Positions 1 to 5,986 are shown, counted from the first letter of the stretch. The stretch is DNA of 6,403 bases from Promethearchaeota archaeon (GCA_030606095.1 JAUWHC010000168.1:1-6403), one strand, 5' to 3'. Program-made: numbers and translations. Notes: generated from the sequence alone by a model not told the origin.

Positions 1-678
1 CATACTGCCCTTTTACTTGATACAGGGTGTGGGCTTTTCCCTATAAAACCAACTGTCGATGAGTTGATAGGAAAAAGAAAACTTCTAGTTTTGAACACTC
101 ATTACCATTGGGATCATCCTTTGGGGAATGCAGAATTTGAAGAGGTTTACATTCATGAAAATGAAGTTGAATTTGTCTCAAAACCTTATGATGTTTCCTA
201 CTTTAAAGATTCTCCCAATGAAATTGTGAAGATATATGCAGAACAGAATTTTTTAATTCCTCCAGCAAAAATAATTAAGCCATTAAAAGATGGAGATACA
301 TTTGATTTAGGAGAAATTGAGGTAAAAGTTTTACATTGTCCAGGACATTCTCCTGGTTCAATATGCTTACTTACAAATACAGATGAACTTTTTACCAGCG
401 ATGTAGCTTATTATGGAGATCAATTTTTACCTAAAAGAGAAAAATTTCCTATAGTTCTGAAAACTCTTTCTAAATTAATAGAACTATGTGAAAAGAACAA
501 GAAAATTGAGCTTTATCCCTCACACAGACAATATCCTTGTGATAAAACTCTTTTAACAGATCTTTATGATGGTATTGAAAATATAGAAAACCTGTGGGAT
601 ACTAAGAAAGTCTTTGATTTTTTTAAAGCGTGGCAGATTGATGACGATAAATTTAGATACTTTATTTCAAGAGAATAA
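1..678 (+). CDS. Metallo-beta-lactamase-fold hydrolase, 5' end missing
   Basis: The reading frame is open from base 1, so the true start lies outside the window; 225 residues are visible. A TTG at 64 would remove the first strand and its LLLDTG motif, which is a normal N-terminal part of this fold, so I do not take it as the start. Numbering from base 1, the metal site is complete: HxHxDH is H34, H36, D38 and H39 (bases 100-117), then H116 in a CPGHSPGS motif, bridging D134 in FTSD, and H175 in YPSH. This is the glyoxalase II-like dinuclear zinc or iron hydrolase pattern. The protein is expected to be cytoplasmic, with a thioester, lactone or phosphoester substrate that cannot be told from sequence. 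It ends 67 bp before the acetyltransferase gene on the same strand. The family call is firm and the substrate is unknown. Confidence 0.87.
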   Translation, partial: HTALLLDTGCGLFPIKPTVDELIGKRKLLVLNTHYHWDHPLGNAEFEEVYIHENEVEFVSKPYDVSYFKDSPNEIVKIYAEQNFLIPPAKIIKPLKDGDTFDLGEIEVKVLHCPGHSPGSICLLTNTDELFTSDVAYYGDQFLPKREKFPIVLKTLSKLIELCEKNKKIELYPSHRQYPCDKTLLTDLYDGIENIENLWDTKKVFDFFKAWQIDDDKFRYFISRE

Positions 679-745
679 ATCATTTAAAATGACATAAATC
701 TCTAACTTTAATAAGAATTATTAAACAAAATTAGGTGTTTATCTT
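679..745 (+). promoter_or_regulatory. Short intergenic leader with possible TATA element for the acetyltransferase
   Basis: This 67-bp AT-rich gap follows the hydrolase stop. A TTTAAAAT element at about 685-692 could be an archaeal TATA box, giving a start of transcription near 715 and a leader of about 30 nt. Such elements are frequent by chance in AT-rich DNA, and the acetyltransferase may simply be co-transcribed with the hydrolase. I see no T-tract terminator here on the plus strand. Confidence 0.2.
733..737 (+). promoter_or_regulatory. Ribosome binding site deciding the TTG start of the acetyltransferase
   Basis: AGGTG matches the core of the AGGAGGTGATC anti-16S consensus and sits 8 nt before the TTG at 746. 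It supports this non-ATG start, because the first in-frame ATG lies well inside the protein (residue 34). Confidence 0.6.
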
Positions 746-1306
746 TTGCAGATTAGTCAAATATTTGGTAAAGATTACCCAAATAATAAGAAATCAGTAT
801 TTAAGTATGAATCAGATTATTATTATGATATAGAACTCCAATCAATGAACAATAATAATGGTTGGATAATTAATATTCAGAAAAAACAATTTCAATCAAT
901 TTTTAAAAAAAATATTAATGAAGTTGTTTTTAAGGAATTTTTAAACGACGCAGAATATTATATTGCTTTAAATGAGGATCGTACCGAAGTAGGTTGGATG
1001 TCTATTTCTTACATGAAATGGAATAAAACTGCAAGATTGTGGGATATTGATGTAAATGAGGAATATAGAAGGCAAGGTATAGGTAAAAAATTAATAGAAT
1101 TTGGATTATCTAAAGCAAAAGAATGGAAATGTAGGGCGCTAGTTTTAGAATGTCAAAGTTCAAATTATCCCGCAATATCCTTTTATTTAAAAAACCAATT
1201 CAATTTGACAGGGTTTGATCTAATTGCTTATTCAAATCAAGACATTGAAAAACATGAGGTTAGACTAGAAATGTCAAGAAAGCTTATTTTAAATAATAAA
1301 AGATGA
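746..1306 (+). CDS. GNAT-family N-acetyltransferase, streptothricin-acetyltransferase-like
   Basis: This 186-residue cytoplasmic protein should transfer acetyl from acetyl-CoA to an amine. The first ~65 residues are a divergent lead-in rich in Tyr and Asn (residues 20-39). The GNAT core follows: a beta strand with EVGWMSIS (81-88), then WDIDVNEEYRRQGIGKK (99-115) with the acetyl-CoA pyrophosphate-binding RRQGIG at 108-113. After it come ALVLECQSSNYPAISFYLKN (131-150), with Asn140 and Tyr147 in the usual motif B places, and FDLIAYSN (157-164). The WDI..V/N.PA..FY/.DL..Y order recalls Sat/SatA streptothricin acetyltransferases, but a general amine or protein N-acetyltransferase is equally possible, so no substrate is assigned. 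The start is TTG, chosen from the AGGTG site 8 nt upstream. The gene converges with the ABC/cupin operon on the other strand. Confidence 0.85.
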   Translation: MQISQIFGKDYPNNKKSVFKYESDYYYDIELQSMNNNNGWIINIQKKQFQSIFKKNINEVVFKEFLNDAEYYIALNEDRTEVGWMSISYMKWNKTARLWDIDVNEEYRRQGIGKKLIEFGLSKAKEWKCRALVLECQSSNYPAISFYLKNQFNLTGFDLIAYSNQDIEKHEVRLEMSRKLILNNKR

Positions 1307-1407
1307 AATTATTATTATGATTTTAAGATGTAATCTGATTAAAATATACTCAAGAATTATTATGAACAAAATTACTTGGAAATTTAATAAATAAAAAAAA
1401 GGGTGTT
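1307..1407. other. Convergent intergenic spacer
   Basis: About 100 bp separates the acetyltransferase stop from the end of the cupin on the opposite strand. A short AATTATTATGA sequence occurs twice (starting near 1310 and 1355), which may be chance in this composition. There is no frame of coding quality and no T-run of five or more on the plus strand. The only clear element is the minus-strand T-tract listed separately. Confidence 0.5.
1393..1400 (-). terminator. T8 tract ending the ABC/cupin operon
   Basis: Read on the minus strand, a run of eight T lies 7 nt after the cupin stop codon and is followed by more AT-rich sequence. No GC-rich stem precedes it. An oligo-T tract alone is the usual intrinsic termination signal of archaeal RNA polymerase, so this is a reasonable end for the three-gene transcript. 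Confidence 0.5.
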
Positions 1408-1710
1408 TTAGTGTCCGTCTTGGACTCCTAAAACGACTAAGTTTTCAAGACATTTTATACCTCTTATTTCATCAGCTTCTATAAAGATAAAATCATTCTT
1501 TTTTAGTTCAAATTCTCCTGCCTTGTTTGTAAATATTCCCGAACCATCTAAAACTAGAAAGAAAACGGCGTAAGGTTCTGGGTGGGGTTCTATTTCCAGT
1601 CCTTTTTCTAAACAAATGCGAACAATGTTAAACTTCTTTTTTGATTTAACGATTCTCTTTAAATCCGGCTTTCCTGATAAAAATTCTAAATTCTTTAAAA
1701 AATCCGCCAT
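1408..1710 (-). CDS. Small single-domain cupin with degenerate metal site
   Basis: The 100-residue protein folds as one cupin barrel. Motif 1 runs from G37 through PHPEPY (42-47) to VLDGSG (53-58). Motif 2 is KKNDFIFIEADEIRG (70-84), and a closing strand LVVLGVQDGH ends the protein. In the canonical pattern G(X)5HXH(X)3-4E(X)6G only H43 is kept: the second His is E45, and the Glu position is hydrophobic (V49 or F50). In motif 2 the PxG and the His are E78, D80 and R83. A classical 3-His/1-Glu metal enzyme is therefore unlikely, and a ligand-sensing or structural role fits better. The ATG at 1710 lies 2 nt after the permease stop with only a weak GAGTG upstream, which implies translational coupling. 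Being last in an ABC exporter operon suggests a link to the transported compound, but this is inference. Confidence 0.82.
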   Translation of the reverse strand: MADFLKNLEFLSGKPDLKRIVKSKKKFNIVRICLEKGLEIEPHPEPYAVFFLVLDGSGIFTNKAGEFELKKNDFIFIEADEIRGIKCLENLVVLGVQDGH

Positions 1711-1712
1711 AA

Positions 1713-2534
1713 TTATAACACTCTTGATGCTTTTATATTCTTTTTCATCATCTTCATTTTTTTCTTAGTTTTTCCCGTTTCTGCCAGCCTCTTAGGCATT
1801 GTTCTTTTATGTATCAGATAACCTACAATAAATAATACACCAATCCATGTGGTTAACAAGACGACATCAAATTGATATGTAAAGAAATTACTTCCGTCTA
1901 CGCAAAATCTTAATAAGTCCGTTAGAAAGGTTATTGGAGAAAAAAAGGATAAAAATAATAAATAAGGGGGCAAACTATGAAGAGGAATAAAAATACCGCT
2001 CATAAATAGTAAAGGGAACTTAATAAGATTCATAATAAGCATTACATCAGAAGTCTTATCTGTAGGATATGCTGCAGATAATAGCCCCAATAGAGACCCT
2101 AAGATTGACATTAGACCAACCCCTAAAAACATTAAAAAGATCGTTGCAATTGAATTAAACACAATTGAAAACAATAGGATAAAGATAATGGTTATTACTG
2201 ATGTAATTATTAATGTATATAGAGTCGAAGCGATGACTATCCCTAATAAAATTTCGCTTAATGAAATCGGAGAGACTAAAATTCTTTCTAACGATTTTTC
2301 ACGAGTTTCAATAGGTAAAACAACGGGACTAATTGCTGTTGCTGTGAAAAAAGAAGTCATAGATACAATTCCAATAAATACATGATTTATAGTGATGGCT
2401 CTGCCAATAGCCCAAGAAAGCGTCATAAAGAAAGGAAATAACAAGCCAAAAATTAAAACGGGACCTTTGTTTATATAGAGCGAGATGTTTTTCTTACTTA
2501 ATATCCAAATTCTATTTAAACTATCGTTAATCAT
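1713..2534 (-). CDS. ABC-2 type transporter permease
   Basis: This 273-residue integral membrane protein should pair with the ATPase encoded just upstream to form an exporter. Six hydrophobic segments are visible at about residues 25-43, 51-74, 95-123, 129-154, 165-186 and 223-241. A cytoplasmic coupling segment, ETREKSLERILVSPIS (76-91), matches the typical 'E.G(T/S)LERLLVTP(V/I)S' of the DrrB-like ABC-2 family. The conserved block from about 173 to 210 (FPLLFMSGIFIPL, then LPPYL, then SPITFLTDLLR) is the family hallmark. The C-terminal tail (243-270) is very basic and Lys/Met-rich, so it should be cytosolic. Its ATG overlaps the ATPase stop as ATGA, and GGGAGG precedes it. Substrate is unknown: drugs, lipids, antimicrobial peptides and sodium are all known for relatives. 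Confidence 0.92.
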   Translation of the reverse strand: MINDSLNRIWILSKKNISLYINKGPVLIFGLLFPFFMTLSWAIGRAITINHVFIGIVSMTSFFTATAISPVVLPIETREKSLERILVSPISLSEILLGIVIASTLYTLIITSVITIIFILLFSIVFNSIATIFLMFLGVGLMSILGSLLGLLSAAYPTDKTSDVMLIMNLIKFPLLFMSGIFIPLHSLPPYLLFLSFFSPITFLTDLLRFCVDGSNFFTYQFDVVLLTTWIGVLFIVGYLIHKRTMPKRLAETGKTKKKMKMMKKNIKASRVL

Positions 2535-3544
2535 TTTTCTAATCCTCCCGTAGAAATTGAATCTTCTTTTATTAGATGGATAAACACTTCTTCTAACGAT
2601 GTTTCTTTCACTTTAAAATCAGAAATCTCTAAGTTATTTTCTTTAGAATAAGTATATAACTTAGATATATCTTTTAAAACGTCGTGGCTAGATATCGAGT
2701 AATAATCGTTTTTTTCCTTAATACTATCGAATGTGTCCGTCAAGGAGGATTTTTGATTGTTTGATAAAATTCCATCAATTTTAAATAGGATTGTAGATGT
2801 AGGTTTAAATCGTTCGCGAATATTATCAGGACTTTCGTCAGCAATGATCTTTCCTCTATTCATAATTAAAATTCTATCGCAAATCGTTTGTGCTTCTAGC
2901 ATGTCGTGAGTAGTAATTAAGATCGTTTTACCCTCTTTTTTCAATTGAAGAATACGGTTTCTCATTATTTTAACGGAAATTGGGTCCAATCCACTTGTAG
3001 GTTCGTCTAGAATTAGAATATGTGGTTCATGAAATAACGCTAAACAAAAATTAAGACGCTGCTTAAGCCCTTTTGATAGCGCTTTTGTTTTTGAATGCAT
3101 TTTATCGATCAAGTCAAATTGTTCTAACAGTTCTTTTGAGCGATTTTCAATCTTTTTCTTCGGAAAACCATATATACCGCCTGAAAACTTAAGATTTTGC
3201 AATACAGTAAAATCTGAGAAAGCATTACTAACTTCTGGCACGATTCCAAAGTTTATTTTATATTTATTTAGATTTTTCGTTATATCTTCATTAAAAATTT
3301 CAATACTTGCCTTGTCTTCTAATTTAAAAATACCAGTTAATAATCGAATAGTGGTAGTTTTACCAGCACCATTAGGACCAAGAATCCCTACGATTTCTCC
3401 TTCAGAAATCTCAAAAGAAACATCGTTTACAGCGATAAGATCCTCAAATCTTTTATAAAGGTTAGAAACTTTAATTGCAATAGACCTCTTTCCCAAATCT
3501 AGTTCTTGTCTAATGTTATTCGAATCATTATTTTGAAAAGTCAT
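2531..3544 (-). CDS. ABC-2 type transporter ATP-binding protein (CcmA/DrrA-like)
   Basis: The 337-residue cytoplasmic ATPase powers the permease encoded immediately downstream. In order it shows Walker A GPNGAGKTT (56-64), a Q-loop region FGIVPEV (99-105) with Glu104 where Gln is most common, and signature LSKGLKQR (156-163). Then come Walker B ILILDE (176-181) with catalytic E181, D-loop SGLD (184-187) and switch His213 in TTHD. The C-terminal ~90 residues form the accessory domain that ends in KETSLEEVFIHL (313-324), as in drug and lipid exporters of this family. About 22 residues precede the usual first strand, slightly longer than average. The ATG is supported by GTGAG at 3555-3551, 6 nt upstream on the minus strand. 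It is first in the operon ATPase-permease-cupin, with a 4-nt overlap with the permease. Confidence 0.94.
   Translation of the reverse strand: MTFQNNDSNNIRQELDLGKRSIAIKVSNLYKRFEDLIAVNDVSFEISEGEIVGILGPNGAGKTTTIRLLTGIFKLEDKASIEIFNEDITKNLNKYKINFGIVPEVSNAFSDFTVLQNLKFSGGIYGFPKKKIENRSKELLEQFDLIDKMHSKTKALSKGLKQRLNFCLALFHEPHILILDEPTSGLDPISVKIMRNRILQLKKEGKTILITTHDMLEAQTICDRILIMNRGKIIADESPDNIRERFKPTSTILFKIDGILSNNQKSSLTDTFDSIKEKNDYYSISSHDVLKDISKLYTYSKENNLEISDFKVKETSLEEVFIHLIKEDSISTGGLEK
2544..2549 (-). promoter_or_regulatory. Strong internal ribosome binding site for the permease
   Basis: Read on the minus strand this is GGGAGG, 9 nt before the permease ATG and inside the last codons of the ATPase gene. 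With the ATGA overlap it suggests efficient coupled or independent translation of the membrane subunit. Confidence 0.65.
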
Positions 3545-3597
3545 TTATTTCTCACAAAATATTTATTTATTTCTGATTAGATAGAGTTTATTAAAAG

Positions 3598-3659
3598 AAT
3601 TTAATTTAGTCCTTTACACGTAAAGTAGATTAATTTTTTTTTTTAGCCTAAATTAAATT
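3598..3659. repeat. Nested inverted repeats in the divergent promoter region
   Basis: Outer arms AATTTAATTTAG (3598-3609) and CTAAATTAAATT (3648-3659) are perfect 12-bp reverse complements separated by 38 nt. Inside lies a second short palindrome, CTTTAC-AC-GTAAAG (3612-3625), followed by eleven T (3634-3644). The inner palindrome has the shape of an operator for a dimeric regulator and lies upstream of the ABC operon start. The outer arms are almost pure A/T, so a match by chance is quite possible. Confidence 0.35.
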
Positions 3660-3729
3660 GTGGATTTTATTAGTTTTAATCGCAATTGCTTTAGCAATGG
3701 ATGCGTTTGCAGTTTTAATCTTTCCATAA
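3658..3729 (+). pseudogene. Remnant of an MntP-like manganese exporter N-terminus
   Basis: The frame TTG at 3658 to TAA at 3727-3729 encodes 23 residues: a hydrophobic LLVLIAIALAMDAFAVLI stretch ending in Phe-Pro. This closely matches the conserved first transmembrane helix of MntP (YebN) manganese efflux pumps, where '(L/I)AxxLAMDAFAVSI' opens a protein of about 180-200 residues. The match stops at the TAA, and the next ~110 bp in all three frames are AT-rich without coding character or further MntP sequence. An in-frame TAA at 3649 precedes it and no ribosome binding site is visible. I read it as a decayed gene of which only the 5' end is recognisable. An alternative is a real 23-residue one-helix membrane peptide. 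The family resemblance is by eye. Confidence 0.45.
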
Positions 3730-3777
3730 CTATTATTTATAAATCTTCAATATTATAATAATCAAAATTTTTTAGGT

Positions 3778-3795
3778 CCAAAAATTTATTTTAAA
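3778..3795 (+). promoter_or_regulatory. Candidate archaeal BRE/TATA promoter for the mutase operon
   Basis: CCAAAAA (3778-3784) looks like a B-recognition element and is followed directly by TTTATTTTAAA (3785-3795) as the TATA box. Transcription would begin about 25 nt downstream, near 3813-3818, leaving a leader of roughly 30 nt before the ATG at 3845. Surrounding DNA is so AT-rich that other placements, such as TTTATAAA at 3736-3743, cannot be ruled out. Confidence 0.35.
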
Positions 3796-3832
3796 TTGAA
3801 TGAAAATTTACCATTAAATAGCCAAATAAATT

Positions 3833-3837
3833 GTGAT
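3833..3837 (+). promoter_or_regulatory. Ribosome binding site GTGAT that decides the mutase start
   Basis: GTGAT matches the GGTGAT part of the anti-16S consensus and ends 7 nt before ATG 3845. Its GTG is in frame and could be misread as a start four codons earlier. Its position makes it the binding site rather than the start codon. Confidence 0.6.
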
Positions 3838-3844
3838 TTTTACT

Positions 3845-5518
3845 ATGTTTGATAAAGATTATTTAGAAAAAATTAAATTAGAAAAAGAAAAATGGGAAGA
3901 AAAAATAAAAGAGTCAAAAGAACGCGATGTCAAATTCGTAACCGATTCCGAGATTCCGATAAAAAAGCTTTACACGCCATTAGATGTAAAAGGAGATTAT
4001 TTAGATAAAGTTAACTTTCCTGGACAAGAACCTTATACAAGAGGGGTTTATTCGACCATGTATCGTGGAAAATTATGGACTATGAGGCTATTTTCAGGTC
4101 ACGGAACGCCAGAAGAGACTAATTTAAGATGGAAATACTTATACGAGAACGGTGAAACAGGATTTAGCGCTGCCGTTGACGCTCTTACTTTTAACGGAAT
4201 TGACCCTACAAATTCCGATGCAGCACCAGAGGTTGGGACATCTGGTGTTCCGCTTTATTGCATTGACAGTCTTTTTGCGCTTACAGAAGACATACCCATA
4301 GATAAAATTAGCGTAGCTTTAGTTGTTGAGCCCTTTACGTGTGCTCCTGTGTGTGCAATGTATTTTAACATGGCAAAAATGCGCGGGTATGACCTAAAAG
4401 ATTTAATGGGTACGACACAAAACGATATATTAACGATGACAGTTGGCTATATCCCTTATAAAAACAGTCCACCAAACCATTTGTTGCGAGTGGCGTGTGA
4501 TTTTATTGAATGGACAACAGCTCAAAAGAACGTTCCAAAATGGCATCCAATCAATTTCACAGGGTATAACTACCGCGAAGGTGGCATAGACGCGGTTCAA
4601 GAATTAGGTTTCGTATTTGCGAGTGCTTGTTCCCATATTGATAATTTACTTGAGCGAGGATGGAAAATTGATGATTTTGTGGGTAGATTGGCCTTTCATT
4701 TAGCCGCCCATAAAGATTTTTTTGAAGAGATCGCAAAATATCGAGCAGCTCGGAGAATATGGTATAAATTGATGAAAGACAAATACGAAGTAAAAGATCC
4801 AAAAAACCTTGGTTTCCGCTTTCACGTACAAACCGCCGGAAGCTCTTTAACGGCACAATTACCTCTGATTAACATTGTACGAACAGCAATTCAAGGCTTA
4901 GAGGCTAACATAGGTGGATGTCAATCGCTCCATACAAATTCTTACGATGAGGCTATTTGTCTACCTTCAGAGGAAGCCGCCTTAGTTGCGTTAAGAACTC
5001 AACAAATAATCGCAGATGAAACTAGAATAGCTAACACAATAGATCCATTAGCAGGGAGTTATTACGTGGAGTGGTTAACTGATGAGGTTGAAGAAAGAGT
5101 ATGGAAATATATGGACAAAATTCAAAAAGTTGGTACCATAGATAAAGCTTTATCTACTGGTTGGCTCTACAAAGAAATGAGAGACGCGTTCCATAAGAGA
5201 AGGGTGCGCATTGAAAAAGGGGAAGAAATCATGTTAGGTATCAATAAATATCAAGTTCCATACGACACCGTCACAGATGTCTTTAGAACGTCGCAAAAAG
5301 CCATAGATATTGAAGTTGCTCGGATTAACAAGCTAAAAGCACGGAGAGACAACGCCAAGTTAGAGAAGATTTTAGACAAACTAAGAAGTGTCTGCGAAAA
5401 AGAAGAAAATGTGATGCCTATAATCATGGAAGCTACAAAAGAAGGGGCAACAGTAGGTGAAATATGTAATATTTACAGAGAAGTATGGGGTATTTGGGAA
5501 CCCCCATTGGCAATTTAA
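3845..5518 (+). CDS. Cobalamin-dependent acyl-CoA mutase large subunit, atypical active site
   Basis: This 557-residue protein is the catalytic TIM-barrel subunit of a methylmalonyl-CoA mutase-type radical isomerase. Its length fits the split form, whose B12 domain is encoded by the next gene. Family landmarks include IPIKKLYTPLDV (37-48), YTRGVYSTMYRG (64-75), TTQNDIL (190-196), PKW (231-233), FRFHVQTAGSSLTAQ (324-338), SLHTNSYDEA (361-370) and IDPLAGSYYVEWLTDE (399-414). The C-terminal half is ordinary but the substrate pocket is not. Using Propionibacterium numbering recalled from memory, Tyr89 is F83, Phe117 is V111, the Arg207 site falls on Y202 with no Arg or Gln from 195 to 214, and His244 is N242 in GYNYREGG. 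The usual DLPT is DALT (112-115). A mutase with another substrate seems likelier than true methylmalonyl-CoA mutase. ATG 3845 is preferred over GTG 3833 because GTGAT is its ribosome binding site. Confidence 0.9.
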   Translation: MFDKDYLEKIKLEKEKWEEKIKESKERDVKFVTDSEIPIKKLYTPLDVKGDYLDKVNFPGQEPYTRGVYSTMYRGKLWTMRLFSGHGTPEETNLRWKYLYENGETGFSAAVDALTFNGIDPTNSDAAPEVGTSGVPLYCIDSLFALTEDIPIDKISVALVVEPFTCAPVCAMYFNMAKMRGYDLKDLMGTTQNDILTMTVGYIPYKNSPPNHLLRVACDFIEWTTAQKNVPKWHPINFTGYNYREGGIDAVQELGFVFASACSHIDNLLERGWKIDDFVGRLAFHLAAHKDFFEEIAKYRAARRIWYKLMKDKYEVKDPKNLGFRFHVQTAGSSLTAQLPLINIVRTAIQGLEANIGGCQSLHTNSYDEAICLPSEEAALVALRTQQIIADETRIANTIDPLAGSYYVEWLTDEVEERVWKYMDKIQKVGTIDKALSTGWLYKEMRDAFHKRRVRIEKGEEIMLGINKYQVPYDTVTDVFRTSQKAIDIEVARINKLKARRDNAKLEKILDKLRSVCEKEENVMPIIMEATKEGATVGEICNIYREVWGIWEPPLAI

Positions 5519-5520
5519 CT

Positions 5521-5525
5521 GAGGT
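5521..5525 (+). promoter_or_regulatory. Ribosome binding site deciding the small-subunit start
   Basis: GAGGT lies 7 nt before ATG 5533, in the 14-nt gap after the large-subunit stop. It rules out starts further upstream inside the large-subunit gene. Confidence 0.7.
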
Positions 5526-5532
5526 AAAATGT

Positions 5533-5931
5533 ATGAGTGGTAGAAAAATTAGAGTATTAATGTCTAAACCTGGAATTGACGGTCATTGGAGGGGCGGGAT
5601 CGTAGTATCAAGAGCTATAAGAGATGCAGGGATGGAACTCATTTTCGGAGGTTTTCAGAATGCAAAACAGATCGTAGAAGCAGCAATTCAGGAGGATGTT
5701 GATGTTCTTGGTTTATCTATACACAGCGGGGCTCATTTCGCATATACAAAACAAGTGATTGATCTTTTAAAGGAAAAAGGAGTGCTTAACGACATTCTTG
5801 TCTTAGTAGGGGGGGTTATTCCCGCTCAAGATTTTCAAAAATTAAAAGAGATGGGTGTAGCTAACATTTATGGACCAGGATCGATGACAAATGACATTGT
5901 TGAGTTTATTAAAACTCATCTCAAAAAATAA
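5533..5931 (+). CDS. Acyl-CoA mutase small subunit, cobalamin-binding
   Basis: This 132-residue Rossmann-like B12 domain holds adenosylcobalamin base-off/His-on for the large subunit encoded 14 nt upstream. The DxHxxG motif is D16-G-H18-W-R-G21 in SKPGIDGHWRGG, with H18 as the lower cobalt ligand. The usual SxL motif is S62-I-H64 in GLSIHSGAH, so the Leu is His. The double Gly is G93-G94 in LVGGVIP, and the C-terminus IYGPGSMTNDIVEFI (112-126) is standard. Length and order match archaeal split mutase C-subunits. The frame is open from 5485, but ATG 5533 with GAGGT upstream gives the family's usual N-terminus directly before RKIRVLMSKPG. Whether the partner rearranges methylmalonyl-CoA or something else is set by the large subunit, so no substrate-specific symbol is given. 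Confidence 0.93.
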   Translation: MSGRKIRVLMSKPGIDGHWRGGIVVSRAIRDAGMELIFGGFQNAKQIVEAAIQEDVDVLGLSIHSGAHFAYTKQVIDLLKEKGVLNDILVLVGGVIPAQDFQKLKEMGVANIYGPGSMTNDIVEFIKTHLKK

Positions 5932-5941
5932 AAAAATCATG

Positions 5942-5953
5942 TTTTATTTTTTT
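5942..5953 (+). terminator. T-rich tract between the small mutase subunit and meaB
   Basis: TTTTATTTTTTT lies 10 nt after the small-subunit stop, and the A-rich stretch 5931-5937 can pair weakly with 5946-5952. It could act as a leaky terminator or RNA processing site that lowers expression of the GTPase relative to the mutase. In this AT-rich background it may have no function. Confidence 0.3.
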
Positions 5954-5986
5954 ATCTAATTAATAGTTCAAATCTAAAATTTATCT

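Larger units (their letters stand above)
3545..3844. other. Divergent AT-rich intergenic region
   Basis: This 300-bp gap separates the ABC operon (minus) from the acyl-CoA mutase operon (plus), so it should carry both promoters. From left to right it holds the ABC leader, with a possible TTTTAATA box read on the minus strand near 3596-3589 (weak). Next come a pair of nested inverted repeats with a T11 run (3598-3659), a 24-codon MntP-like remnant (3658-3729), a TTTATAAA sequence at 3736-3743, and the better mutase promoter candidate at 3778-3795. I see no intact gene or structured RNA. Confidence 0.6.

Noticed and set aside
64..66. TTG 64 as the start of the hydrolase
   Set aside because: The frame is open to base 1, and the residues before it (HTALLLDTG) are a typical metallo-beta-lactamase first-strand sequence, so the gene begins outside the window.
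2188..2385. Plus-strand open frame of 65 codons inside the permease gene
   Set aside because: It is antisense to a well-supported ABC-2 permease, has no recognisable domain, and is explained by the composition of the opposite strand.
3833..3844. GTG 3833 as start of the mutase large subunit
   Set aside because: It would add only four residues, has no binding site of its own, and GTGAT itself is well spaced as the ribosome binding site for ATG 3845.
4557..4856. Minus-strand open frame of 99 codons inside the mutase gene
   Set aside because: It lies wholly opposite highly conserved mutase sequence, shows no family motif, and is an antisense shadow.
5485..5532. Upstream start for the B12 subunit overlapping the large subunit
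   Set aside because: The extra 16 residues do not resemble the family N-terminus, and GAGGT is correctly placed for ATG 5533.
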